Shown here: positions 15,733 to 24,767 of the stretch, in pieces
Layout: the number at the start of each line of letters is the position of its first letter
How positions within the stretch are numbered: position 1 is the stretch's first letter
From: a virus
Length of the DNA stretch: 35,114 bases
Reading direction: 5' to 3' (one strand)
Virus record (IMG/VR): IMGVR_UViG_3300023196_001683
Coordinates: 1 to 35,114 of that record
Made by a program: the position numbers and the translations under genes
Notes under the pieces: model-generated
Told to the model about the DNA's origin: nothing
The model's database searches: none
Seen by the model: the letters and a program-made list of their open reading frames with translations, nothing else

Positions 15733-18700
15733 TTAGAATAAAGATTTGATTTTTCTTGCTACGTTCTTCATACTATTTTTACTCTTGTTTGTTTGCTCTT
15801 CTACTTTCTTTTTAGTTGACTCTGATTTGTTCTCTATATTATCTAATATACTATTAGCTTTATTTATAAACTCTATCTTTTTTGTTCTAACTCCTTTCTG
15901 TAATAACTGTTCTGCTTTCTTAAGGTTTCTATTAATCTGTATAGTTTTTTTATTTACTTCTGTATCTATTCCGTCACTTACATTCTCTGTAAGTTGAGTC
16001 ATTCTGTCTTGTAATTCTATAAGACCAGTTTCAAATCCAGTCATTGTTTCTAAACCGAACTCTCTTACAGATTGTGTATGCTGTTTAGACTTAGCATGAT
16101 CGTATGTTATTCTTTTAGATAACTGGTTAGGCACATAAGTATAAGAAGATTTATCTAAATGACGTTCTTTATAAACCTTACGGCCTTCTGCAAAGCTAGT
16201 AGGAGTAATAGTCATATAGTCTTTAGAGGTTTCATCTAAATCTACAAAAGACTTAAGAACATTGTCAAATCCTTTATTGTACGCATTGTACAGCATATTT
16301 GTTTTTGTTTGATCACTTAAGTCATGATCTGCAAAAAGTCTATTAATTAAATCTAAATTTAAAGCATGCACTAGAGCTGTACCCCTGCTCGCGCCCGCGG
16401 GAGTATATAATGTATTAGGATCAGAAAGTCCATAACTGTCAAATAAAAGTTTAGTGTGATCTTGTCCCATAAATTGTCCATGCTTAATCTGAGTCATTCC
16501 TTCACTTAAGTCATCCATGTTTAGAGTCCCTTCTGTAAAACTTCTAGGCAACAGACTTAGAGCTAGTTTAGGAGTACTAGAATTCCAGCTTGGATCATCG
16601 TTCATTCCTTTGTATCCTCTTAAAAATTCTCTAGACCAATTTTTATAATCATACCTAGATCCTTCTCCAAAAGTAGACTCTGCTCCAAACGTACCATATG
16701 CCGCGTTTGCTATTAGACTACTGTCTCCATCACTGAAATTAAAATCACTTTGTATATCAGGCATTGTTAGCGCTAAATTATTTAAATAATCAGATGACAA
16801 CTCTCCGTCCCATCCTTTAGCTTGATTTTCATTAATATCTAGTTCTACATTGTTATATGTAAACCCAGGAATTAATGCTGACTCATATTTAGGTCTGTAT
16901 CCTCCTACAACCATTACTTGATGCCCATTACTCATTCTTTGGTTTGCTAATAATTTATCTAAAGGATCAGAGTACCATGTACCTTTTATATTGTGAGTCA
17001 CATAAAGTTTTCCATTTTTTTCAGTTACTTTACCAACATGAGAATTCATATTAGAACCAAGTCCTTCTCTAACCGCTTCATTTTGATAACTAGATCCTGC
17101 ATAATAAAGATCTACAAAATCTCCTGTTTGAAGAGTTGATTCATCTAACGTAGCCTGGTTTCCTAACTGAGAGCGCGCATTATTATACCTACTAAACAAA
17201 TAATTACCTGTAGCTTCATTAGGATTAGATCTTAAAAAATCTGTATCCATAAAGTCAGAGTAATTAAATAAACTCATGCCTCCTGCTGTTACAACATTAT
17301 TGTGCATTTCCCAGGCGTCTCCTCTTATACCATTAACATTTCTTACTCCGTTTTTACTTAAATTTGTATTAAATTCCATCCCTAGTTGCAATCCTCCTGC
17401 GCATCCTGTTTGTAACTTTCCATACGCAACACACTTTTCTCCTGTCTCTTTAAAAAGATTTGGAGTATCCATTTTATTTGCAAGAATAGTAGAGTAAAAA
17501 GGAACAGGAGATATGTTTGCAGAGTTAGACTGAGATATTACTTCTGGTAACATTCTATTAGGCATTTCAGCGTCTGGATTTTTTCCTTCTAAATAAAACT
17601 GATAAATTTCAGGATCAGAATAATTAGGATATTTAAGTTGAAAATCTGTACTTGTCTGTATCAATCCTTGTGAAATATCATTTGTTGGAGGGTCTGTAGG
17701 AACTTCTCCTCCGTCTACGAATCCACCAAAAGAGTTATTACCTACCATAGTATTATCTCGTTTTGCTACATGCATCTTTTGACGCAAAATATCTGCAGGT
17801 ATAATAGGAGCTTCTGGATTTCGTATTTCAGGTCTCCATTCATTTACCATTGGCTCTATCATACTTTTATAAAAAGCAGTATTCCTTTGGTTTGGTTTAT
17901 CATTATACTCTTCTCTAGATCCTTCAATTACTACATTTTTCCAATCTTTATTTACAACAGCTTTTGTAAAAGAAGGAAATTTTGTCCAAACATTTCCTCT
18001 AATATTATACTGAATATCTAATAAAGAGTTTTGCTGTAACGTAGATAAATTTTCCCATTCAGGTACATTTTTTGATAAAAGATCTGTATGCACTTTCATG
18101 TCTGCCTTTAACAAATCATCTACTTCTGTTTGTGTAAGACCATCTTTATAATCAGCTTTAGTTTTTCCCGATGCTCCAATATTATGACCGTATCCAATAG
18201 TCCAGATTCCTTTATTATCTTTATGAGGATACCATTTCATTTCTCCTTTTTTATTTTTTTTATATCCTGAAGCAATTCCATTTTCAGTAAACTTTAAATA
18301 ATCTAACATACCTGCTGAAGTAGAACCATCAAACGTTACTTGATCAAGAGTAGCCTGATCTTGATCTCTATACATATTAGTAAACTTAGTATCCATCTCA
18401 GCAGTGTTTGGCTCTGGTATAAAATCAGGAATTGTAACATTTGTACCGTCTTGGTACTGTTGAGGAGGAAGTTCTCCTTGCTGGAAATTAAAAGCAGGGA
18501 TCGTATCGTTAGACATAATAGTGTTTTTATAAAAAGGACTATTATAAATTAAATCATTTCCCATGTATAAATGCTCAATTCTATTAGGCTCATTATTAAA
18601 TTCTGAGTGTATTCTAGAAGTTTCGTACATATTATGTAGAGTAGGAGTATAACTTCCGTTATCTCCCCATGTACCTCCTTCGTACTCTGATCTATTATCT

Positions 18701-21700
18701 TCTTCCCCTTCTGGAAGTTCATAGTTTTTAGCATACTTAGATTGTTTGCTAAAAGTAACATGATTTGGTTTTTTCCATTTGTCAGATCCATGTCCATCTG
18801 AATCTGTATTTTGGTAGTCTCCTGATTTCCAAAATCCTTGAATATCATAAGCTCCTTTATCCATATCTAACTTACGAAGTTCGTGATCTATGTCTGTTTT
18901 ATTTAATATAGATCTTCTTTTTGATAACTCATCTTTCCAAACATAGTAATCTAAAAGTTCATCTGCCGTAAGTTCTGTATTATATAAATCTAAAAAGAAT
19001 AACTCAGCGTCTTCTCCTATAGTATTTTCATCTCTATAAGGCTTTCTATTTTGTATAAAATCTACATAGTCTAATTCTTCATGTGAAAACGTACTCTGAT
19101 TGTCTTGTGGAGAATCTTGCGGAACTTGTATATCTAAATTTGGTTCTTGTATTTGAACATCAGACCCGTGGTTATATCTAGCGGGGCCTCCGTATCTCGA
19201 CATACCTGCGGGCATTTGCTCTCCTAAATCAGCAACTTCATTATTAAATTGTATTAGACTCTTGTTGTTAAAAAATTTAAAGTTTCTATCGTTTATTAAA
19301 CTAGGGCTAGGATTCTCTTTCATATAATTTTGATACTCCTCTAGAATCTCGTTTGTCATTGGAGTTTCTCTGTAGTCATAACCTATAGTGTTAAACATTT
19401 TCCACCTTAACGCATCAAGATCTGCTTTTCTTTCGTGAGGTGCATTATCATGTGAACTAAGGGTACTTCTATCTACACCGCTTTCATCCATTAATTTATG
19501 AATAAGATTTTGATCATTTTGATTAAGACCAAACTCTCCTCCTATTACTGCTCCTGACATATGCCCAAGCTCGTGTGCAGAAATCTCATCTAAACTACTC
19601 TCAAGCTGCTGTGTACTTCCGTCTCCTCCGAGATCAATATTAATTTGCTGAGCTTGTCTTGGAGATACAACTAATTTACCTTCGTTATCTCCTTTGTGTC
19701 CTACGTAAGCTCTAGATCCACTTCCTCCGAATAGTATTTTATCTCCTAGATATTTACCTATGTTGAATTTCCTTCCATTCCTTGCCCAGAATAAAGCGTC
19801 TTCTTCTCCTTTATTAAAAAACCCATGCGCAGTAGGAGCTGCTTCATCTCCAATTGGAGTATAATTATTCCACGCGCTTAGAGAGCCTTTAAAGTCTAAC
19901 TCTTTACCATCTTCCGCATAAAGATCGTGTAATAAAAATCTCTTATCGTTAACACTGAACATCCTGTTACTATGTACTTCGTAAGCAGGATCGTTTTTAT
20001 CTTTTTTCATATTACTCTCTGGACCTCCCTGCAAACGTACTGACTCATCCATAAAATCATTAGCAGATTCTTCATAGTTCATAGTAGACGTAGATAAGTG
20101 ATTTTCTCTTTTCTTTATTATATCATCTACATTCTCATATCCTTGGTTAACTAATTTCTGTCTATATAACTCAGAATTAATTCCGCCATTAAAAAAATCT
20201 TTTTGTAAATCAAAGTCCTCTTGTTTAAAAGGCATTACCTTATCTTCAAAAACTTTTGTAAATTCTTCATCTTGAAGATTAGATAAAACTTGAGGATGAA
20301 ACCGATCTCCCGCTTTGTATCTTTCTATAAATTCTTTTTTAGACATCTTTCCAAAGCCTTTTTTCTTTTTATAAGTTTTATAAAGCTTCTTTAACCCTTT
20401 CTCATCAAGCTCTTGAAAACCTTTAGAGCTCGGTGTACCATCACCTTCAACAAAAGTTCTATATTTAGTGTTGTCATCATATCCCATGTGGCTTCCAGGA
20501 ACTATCCCGTCTTGCCCCCAACCTGACGATGATCCTTCTTGCCATTCTGACGCCCATCTTCCTTCCTCTGGTACATTATTTGGAGCATCTTCTATGTTAG
20601 TTCCAAAAGGACGTAAATATCTTGCATCTCCTATCTGTTGTTCGTACTCAGGTTTTATACTACCATCTGGATTATATACTTTATTTATTAGACCTTGATG
20701 GTACCTAGCTTTATCCTCCTTTCGTAATCTTTCGTCATTCCAAACTAAAGGGTGATCCATCTGCTTCTGACCTCCCTGTGAAGGTTCTTTCATATAAGGA
20801 TTATTAAAATAAGATCTAGCAGGAGTATCTTTCCAAGCCATACCTTCATATTGTCCTGTTTTATAATATTCATGTGGATTAAAATTTGGATCATACCAAG
20901 CAGCATCGTGAACTCCTGTATTTATTTGATCTTCATAAATAGGGTTACCGTCTGCATCTTCTCCTATACTGACTTGAGTAGTATATTCAAATTCTCCTTG
21001 GGGTGTTTCAAAATGTGACTGAGGAATATTTTCATAAGTAGAATAAGCCATTCTATATCCCTGAGTAGGATCATATACAACTTCGTTTTCTTTCTCTACA
21101 GGATCTGTTTGATTAGGAACTACTTCAGTGCCTGATTCCATATAAGCAGGGATTTCATCTATACGGCTTGCAGCAAAAGTATCTATAGTTTCTCCAGGAT
21201 TTAATATACCAACATACGAACCATCCGCGTACACGCGTACGGGATAAGATTGACGTCCTTCGAGTTTACGTCCTTTATGATCTGTATATATAAGAGAAGC
21301 AGAGGTACCAGGCTTGGCCCCCTCTAAGCCTTTGTTTCGAGCTTGTGCGGTAGTTGCATTTATATGTCCTCCTTCTTCAAATTCCATACTATTTATCATT
21401 TGTGATACATTATTACCTATTTGAGATAATCCTCTTTTACCAAAATTATAAAGAGAAGATGCTGCTTCCTTTCCACTATTATATAGTGTTTTATAGCCTT
21501 CTCTTCTCTTTTCTTGTGCTTCTTCTAAATTAAGATCAAATTTATTCCATGCTGTCTCATTAAATTGTCCCTGTTTTTTATGCTCTTTACTATTATCTCC
21601 TATACTTAAATATTTGTTAACTCCATCTTCACCAAAAGTTTTAGTAATAAGATCTTGTTTTATTTCTCCTGTGTGTACAGTTTCTTCGAAATTACCATCA

Positions 21701-22200
21701 TCAGTATTATACAAGTGACCTTGGTGATCAGGGCTGAACACATTTTTCCAATAATCAACTACATTCCAGTCAGTTAATGTGGGTTTTCCTAATCCTTTGT
21801 GAGCATTTTTAAGATTATCCGATAAAGCATTAGCAACTTGCTTGTTACTAGCTAAGAACTCTCCATCTTTTTTTACTATGTCTTGTCTTTGCTTTGCGTG
21901 TCCCAGTTCTTCAAAGATCATTCTAAAAGTAGCATCGTCTCCTTTATCTCGGAGATAGATAGTATTGTCATAAGGATTATACCACCCTGGTCTTCCTGAG
22001 GCAAATGACTTAGATCCTGCCCATCCTACAAAGCTATTAGTATTATCGTAATATTGAATATCAGGAGATCCTGCATCTTCAACATAATATTTTAAAAGAT
22101 TATTATATTCTTCCTCACTTAAACGATCTTTTAATATTGACTTAACATGTTTAGGAAATTGAGATTTATCTCTTTTAGGTTGATTTGTAATCTGTCCCAT
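15733..22200 (-). CDS. Giant multi-domain virion hydrolase (zincin, GH24 lysozyme, NlpC/CHAP-like, SLT-like)
   Basis: This 2155-residue protein is one of the largest in the window. Domains I can place are as follows. A degenerate zincin-like motif lies at E97-E-L-G-H101. An intact HExxH zincin sits at H876-E877...H880 with a downstream ERKADLDA motif that could supply the third ligand. A phage-lysozyme-like GH24 domain begins around 1300, with E1306 in KFTENG and then TIGYGHN. A papain-like NlpC/P60 or CHAP-like domain has C1590 and H1721 in NSHVGKV. A possible lytic transglycosylase motif, GAESTFG, has E1841. A charged coiled-coil tail lies beyond ~2040. Flexible Gly-rich linkers separate them. 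Lying between portal and scaffold, it is probably an ejected or internal virion protein that opens the wall at infection. It starts eight bases after the portal stop. Confidence 0.75.
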   Translation of the reverse strand: MGQITNQPKRDKSQFPKHVKSILKDRLSEEEYNNLLKYYVEDAGSPDIQYYDNTNSFVGWAGSKSFASGRPGWYNPYDNTIYLRDKGDDATFRMIFEELGHAKQRQDIVKKDGEFLASNKQVANALSDNLKNAHKGLGKPTLTDWNVVDYWKNVFSPDHQGHLYNTDDGNFEETVHTGEIKQDLITKTFGEDGVNKYLSIGDNSKEHKKQGQFNETAWNKFDLNLEEAQEKRREGYKTLYNSGKEAASSLYNFGKRGLSQIGNNVSQMINSMEFEEGGHINATTAQARNKGLEGAKPGTSASLIYTDHKGRKLEGRQSYPVRVYADGSYVGILNPGETIDTFAASRIDEIPAYMESGTEVVPNQTDPVEKENEVVYDPTQGYRMAYSTYENIPQSHFETPQGEFEYTTQVSIGEDADGNPIYEDQINTGVHDAAWYDPNFNPHEYYKTGQYEGMAWKDTPARSYFNNPYMKEPSQGGQKQMDHPLVWNDERLRKEDKARYHQGLINKVYNPDGSIKPEYEQQIGDARYLRPFGTNIEDAPNNVPEEGRWASEWQEGSSSGWGQDGIVPGSHMGYDDNTKYRTFVEGDGTPSSKGFQELDEKGLKKLYKTYKKKKGFGKMSKKEFIERYKAGDRFHPQVLSNLQDEEFTKVFEDKVMPFKQEDFDLQKDFFNGGINSELYRQKLVNQGYENVDDIIKKRENHLSTSTMNYEESANDFMDESVRLQGGPESNMKKDKNDPAYEVHSNRMFSVNDKRFLLHDLYAEDGKELDFKGSLSAWNNYTPIGDEAAPTAHGFFNKGEEDALFWARNGRKFNIGKYLGDKILFGGSGSRAYVGHKGDNEGKLVVSPRQAQQINIDLGGDGSTQQLESSLDEISAHELGHMSGAVIGGEFGLNQNDQNLIHKLMDESGVDRSTLSSHDNAPHERKADLDALRWKMFNTIGYDYRETPMTNEILEEYQNYMKENPSPSLINDRNFKFFNNKSLIQFNNEVADLGEQMPAGMSRYGGPARYNHGSDVQIQEPNLDIQVPQDSPQDNQSTFSHEELDYVDFIQNRKPYRDENTIGEDAELFFLDLYNTELTADELLDYYVWKDELSKRRSILNKTDIDHELRKLDMDKGAYDIQGFWKSGDYQNTDSDGHGSDKWKKPNHVTFSKQSKYAKNYELPEGEEDNRSEYEGGTWGDNGSYTPTLHNMYETSRIHSEFNNEPNRIEHLYMGNDLIYNSPFYKNTIMSNDTIPAFNFQQGELPPQQYQDGTNVTIPDFIPEPNTAEMDTKFTNMYRDQDQATLDQVTFDGSTSAGMLDYLKFTENGIASGYKKNKKGEMKWYPHKDNKGIWTIGYGHNIGASGKTKADYKDGLTQTEVDDLLKADMKVHTDLLSKNVPEWENLSTLQQNSLLDIQYNIRGNVWTKFPSFTKAVVNKDWKNVVIEGSREEYNDKPNQRNTAFYKSMIEPMVNEWRPEIRNPEAPIIPADILRQKMHVAKRDNTMVGNNSFGGFVDGGEVPTDPPTNDISQGLIQTSTDFQLKYPNYSDPEIYQFYLEGKNPDAEMPNRMLPEVISQSNSANISPVPFYSTILANKMDTPNLFKETGEKCVAYGKLQTGCAGGLQLGMEFNTNLSKNGVRNVNGIRGDAWEMHNNVVTAGGMSLFNYSDFMDTDFLRSNPNEATGNYLFSRYNNARSQLGNQATLDESTLQTGDFVDLYYAGSSYQNEAVREGLGSNMNSHVGKVTEKNGKLYVTHNIKGTWYSDPLDKLLANQRMSNGHQVMVVGGYRPKYESALIPGFTYNNVELDINENQAKGWDGELSSDYLNNLALTMPDIQSDFNFSDGDSSLIANAAYGTFGAESTFGEGSRYDYKNWSREFLRGYKGMNDDPSWNSSTPKLALSLLPRSFTEGTLNMDDLSEGMTQIKHGQFMGQDHTKLLFDSYGLSDPNTLYTPAGASRGTALVHALNLDLINRLFADHDLSDQTKTNMLYNAYNKGFDNVLKSFVDLDETSKDYMTITPTSFAEGRKVYKERHLDKSSYTYVPNQLSKRITYDHAKSKQHTQSVREFGLETMTGFETGLIELQDRMTQLTENVSDGIDTEVNKKTIQINRNLKKAEQLLQKGVRTKKIEFINKANSILDNIENKSESTKKKVEEQTNKSKNSMKNVARKIKSLF

Positions 22201-22208
22201 AAGAAAAA

Positions 22209-24716
22209 TTATTTAGAATCTTTCTTTTTAGCGGCTTGCTTTTCTTTAGATTTTCTATCAGCTTCTTTTTCCTTACGGTCTTCTCTCATCTTTTTATCTG
22301 CTTGCTGATCTTTCATAGAAAGTTCTTTTTCTTTAACATCTAATTTACGATTTTCAAGATCCATCTTCTGATCATTATTTTGAACTTGTATTTTAAGTTT
22401 TTCAATTTCTAACTGATCAGGTATTTGATTACCGTTTATATCTTGATCTTCTTTTCCTCTAAAAGCATTGATCTCTGCAACTTTAATTTTGGTATCGTTA
22501 TCTTCGTCAATCTCATACTTCTTAAGTTGAGTTTTAGCAGCTTCGATTTCTTTCTGAGCTTCAATCTGCATCTGACCTTGCTGTTGTTGTTGATTCATTT
22601 GTTGCTCTTCTCTTGCTTTTCTACTGTCTTCAGATTTTTCAAGAAGAGTTTTAATTTCAGCAGTAGAGTCTGTAGATAACATTTTAATTATATCAGATAA
22701 CTCTGCAGTTTGATTTTGCACTGCTGCGTGTGCTAATTGTTTCATAGTTAAATAAAGCTCTCTATCTTTTGAAGAATCTGAAACAAAGATTCCAAATGAA
22801 GATTCTGGAAGAGCAATAGGATCTACTGTTAATAAATGAGTAGTCATGTCATCTAAGATATACTGGATTTTTTTGGCTTTGCCATCACCCCAAGCAACCT
22901 TAGCTGTATCTAACAACGCCTCTAGGACCCTCCCTTTAATAGAATTGTGTGTGTAAAATAATTCTTCAGTAATTGCTGAAGATTGAACAACTGCTTGTTC
23001 AGTATTTCCTACCAGTTCGTTTGGTCCAACCTGGCCTTCTCGTTGTTTTGTTATTCCAGATACTTCACTACATTGCGCTTCTAGATATTCTAATAATCCA
23101 ATTTTCTGTTGGATAGTCTGCGACATTGATAGATCAATAGATTGCCATTGGTTAAAGTGATTCTGTTCTCCTCTTTTACCTTCTTCTTTAGGATTAATAA
23201 ATGCTATTCCTAAAGCGTCAAAGTAATATAACCACTTTTCCATGTCAATACCCATTGAAGATGGTATCTGATTAATATCAGCTAAGAATTTTTTACCCTT
23301 ATCTGATGCTAAATCTAATTCTAATCTATACATCATAATGTTGTACAGATATTGGTAAGGTTTCATTCTATCTATTAAAGATACAGGATAAGCATTTAAA
23401 TTATTATAAGTTGATCCAACATATCCTAACTTACATGAATATAAATTATCTATATCTTTAGATTGATTTGGTTTTGGACGTATATTACAATATACATCAT
23501 CACCTATTTTAGTACCTTCCCATACTTCAGGAATCCATTCCCATTTAATTTTAATGTCTCCTCCTGCTTTATTTAACGTATAAGTCTCATCAACTATAGT
23601 CTCTTGTTCAGAAAAATCATCATCTACAAATGTTAGAAATCCTATTTTTTTCAGAGATCTCCATTCACAGTGTATTACATTAATGTAACCAGTTGTGCTG
23701 GAGTCTCTAGTACTCGCGGGGTCCCAATCTGTATGGAAAGACTCTGAGAATAATTGGTTCGCATCATAGGAATATTCCTTGGAACCAAGAGGGTGGGACG
23801 TGCCTGAAGCGGCAGAATCGGAGTATAGGTTTTTAATTTGTACTGGAGTTAAGTATTCTCCAAAGCTATCCACTACAGATCCTGGAGTCATTCTCATAGC
23901 ATACTTTGCCCATTGTCCATCTTCTATATAATCTATATCAGGATCTTTATCATGTGTAAAGTATAAAGGATTAACTGTATTAACTACAGGCTCTCCATTA
24001 ATTATACCTACATAATAAACTTCTTCAGATGTTATAAGGCCATGCTTCCATCCTTTTACAAATTTTTCTCTTATTTTTTGCTCTCTTCTCAGATACCCTA
24101 AGATTTGATTACCCATTATTTCTCTTTGATCTTGGTAATCTCTTTTCATGTACTCTTCAATCTGAGGAGGAGTCATCTGTGCTTGTATCTGTTGAATTTG
24201 CTGCTGCTGCTGTTGCATCATTTCTGGATCTTGAGCATCCTGAGGTCCTCCTTCAGGATTTATTCCAGCTTCTTGCATAGCTTGTTGAATCTGTGCTTGC
24301 ACTTTTTGTTGCATGTATTCTCGCAACATATCAGCTTGTGCTTTTTCTCTTTCTGTAATAGCCTCTGGATTAGTAGCTACAACTTTATAATTAAATGGTC
24401 TTTTTATTTCCTCACCAAATAACACACGTAGTTTAGGAGATATAATATCATAATGTCTAATCTCTGCAGGAAGTTCTCCTACTCCATCTATTCCATACGG
24501 TTTACATACATACTCGAAGTCTTTAACGTTTAATATTCCATTAAATAGATCATAGTTTATTCTCTTACGTGTTTCAGCACCTTGGAACCCAGCTGAAGAA
24601 GATTGTTCTGTTCCGTATAGTTCAAGAGCATCTAGTGTATCTTTACCCCATTGGAAATCATTTTTCTTCTTAGCACTATGGCTTAGCCTTTGTTGTGGAA
24701 ATGTATATGATGACAT
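22209..24716 (-). CDS. Portal protein
   Basis: The 835-residue product lies directly after the terminase large subunit and before the giant virion protein, the standard portal position. The N-terminal half has portal-like mixed alpha/beta segments. A glutamine-rich insertion (about 165-180) contains an unbroken run of seven Gln, and the last ~150 residues are a Lys/Glu/Gln-rich helical tail. Long, charged C-terminal tails occur in portals of large-genome Bacteroidota phages, where they may form the barrel; that link is inference. The start ATG at 24716 follows a candidate promoter box. Confidence comes from position and length, since portals lack short catalytic motifs. Confidence 0.8.
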   Translation of the reverse strand: MSSYTFPQQRLSHSAKKKNDFQWGKDTLDALELYGTEQSSSAGFQGAETRKRINYDLFNGILNVKDFEYVCKPYGIDGVGELPAEIRHYDIISPKLRVLFGEEIKRPFNYKVVATNPEAITEREKAQADMLREYMQQKVQAQIQQAMQEAGINPEGGPQDAQDPEMMQQQQQQIQQIQAQMTPPQIEEYMKRDYQDQREIMGNQILGYLRREQKIREKFVKGWKHGLITSEEVYYVGIINGEPVVNTVNPLYFTHDKDPDIDYIEDGQWAKYAMRMTPGSVVDSFGEYLTPVQIKNLYSDSAASGTSHPLGSKEYSYDANQLFSESFHTDWDPASTRDSSTTGYINVIHCEWRSLKKIGFLTFVDDDFSEQETIVDETYTLNKAGGDIKIKWEWIPEVWEGTKIGDDVYCNIRPKPNQSKDIDNLYSCKLGYVGSTYNNLNAYPVSLIDRMKPYQYLYNIMMYRLELDLASDKGKKFLADINQIPSSMGIDMEKWLYYFDALGIAFINPKEEGKRGEQNHFNQWQSIDLSMSQTIQQKIGLLEYLEAQCSEVSGITKQREGQVGPNELVGNTEQAVVQSSAITEELFYTHNSIKGRVLEALLDTAKVAWGDGKAKKIQYILDDMTTHLLTVDPIALPESSFGIFVSDSSKDRELYLTMKQLAHAAVQNQTAELSDIIKMLSTDSTAEIKTLLEKSEDSRKAREEQQMNQQQQQGQMQIEAQKEIEAAKTQLKKYEIDEDNDTKIKVAEINAFRGKEDQDINGNQIPDQLEIEKLKIQVQNNDQKMDLENRKLDVKEKELSMKDQQADKKMREDRKEKEADRKSKEKQAAKKKDSK

Positions 24717-24740
24717 AATAGTATATATAAACGGTAATTA

Positions 24741-24767
24741 CAAAGATAATTAAAAAAAGTTTAATTA
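24741..24767 (-). promoter_or_regulatory. Candidate promoter and AT palindrome between terminase and portal
   Basis: On the minus strand the 48-base gap contains TATCTTTGTAA (box 24748-24741), which fits TAnnTTTG and shares the TTTGTAA extension of the other boxes. Just upstream is an 8-bp inverted repeat, TAATTAAA-N5-TTTAATTA (24767-24747), overlapping the terminase stop codon. I see no TTG at the expected spacing, so the promoter is weaker than those at 5193, 15623 and 31231. The palindrome is A/T only and could arise by chance or act as a weak terminator. Confidence 0.35.

Noticed and set aside
24180-24310. Gln-codon repeats in the portal gene read as a microsatellite
   Set aside because: They encode the portal's Gln-rich segment with mixed codons and are in frame; nothing else suggests a mobile or unstable repeat.
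24741-24767. AT-only palindrome treated as a strong terminator for terL
   Set aside because: No G/C in the stem and no clear U-tract on the downstream side, and portal follows in the same operon.
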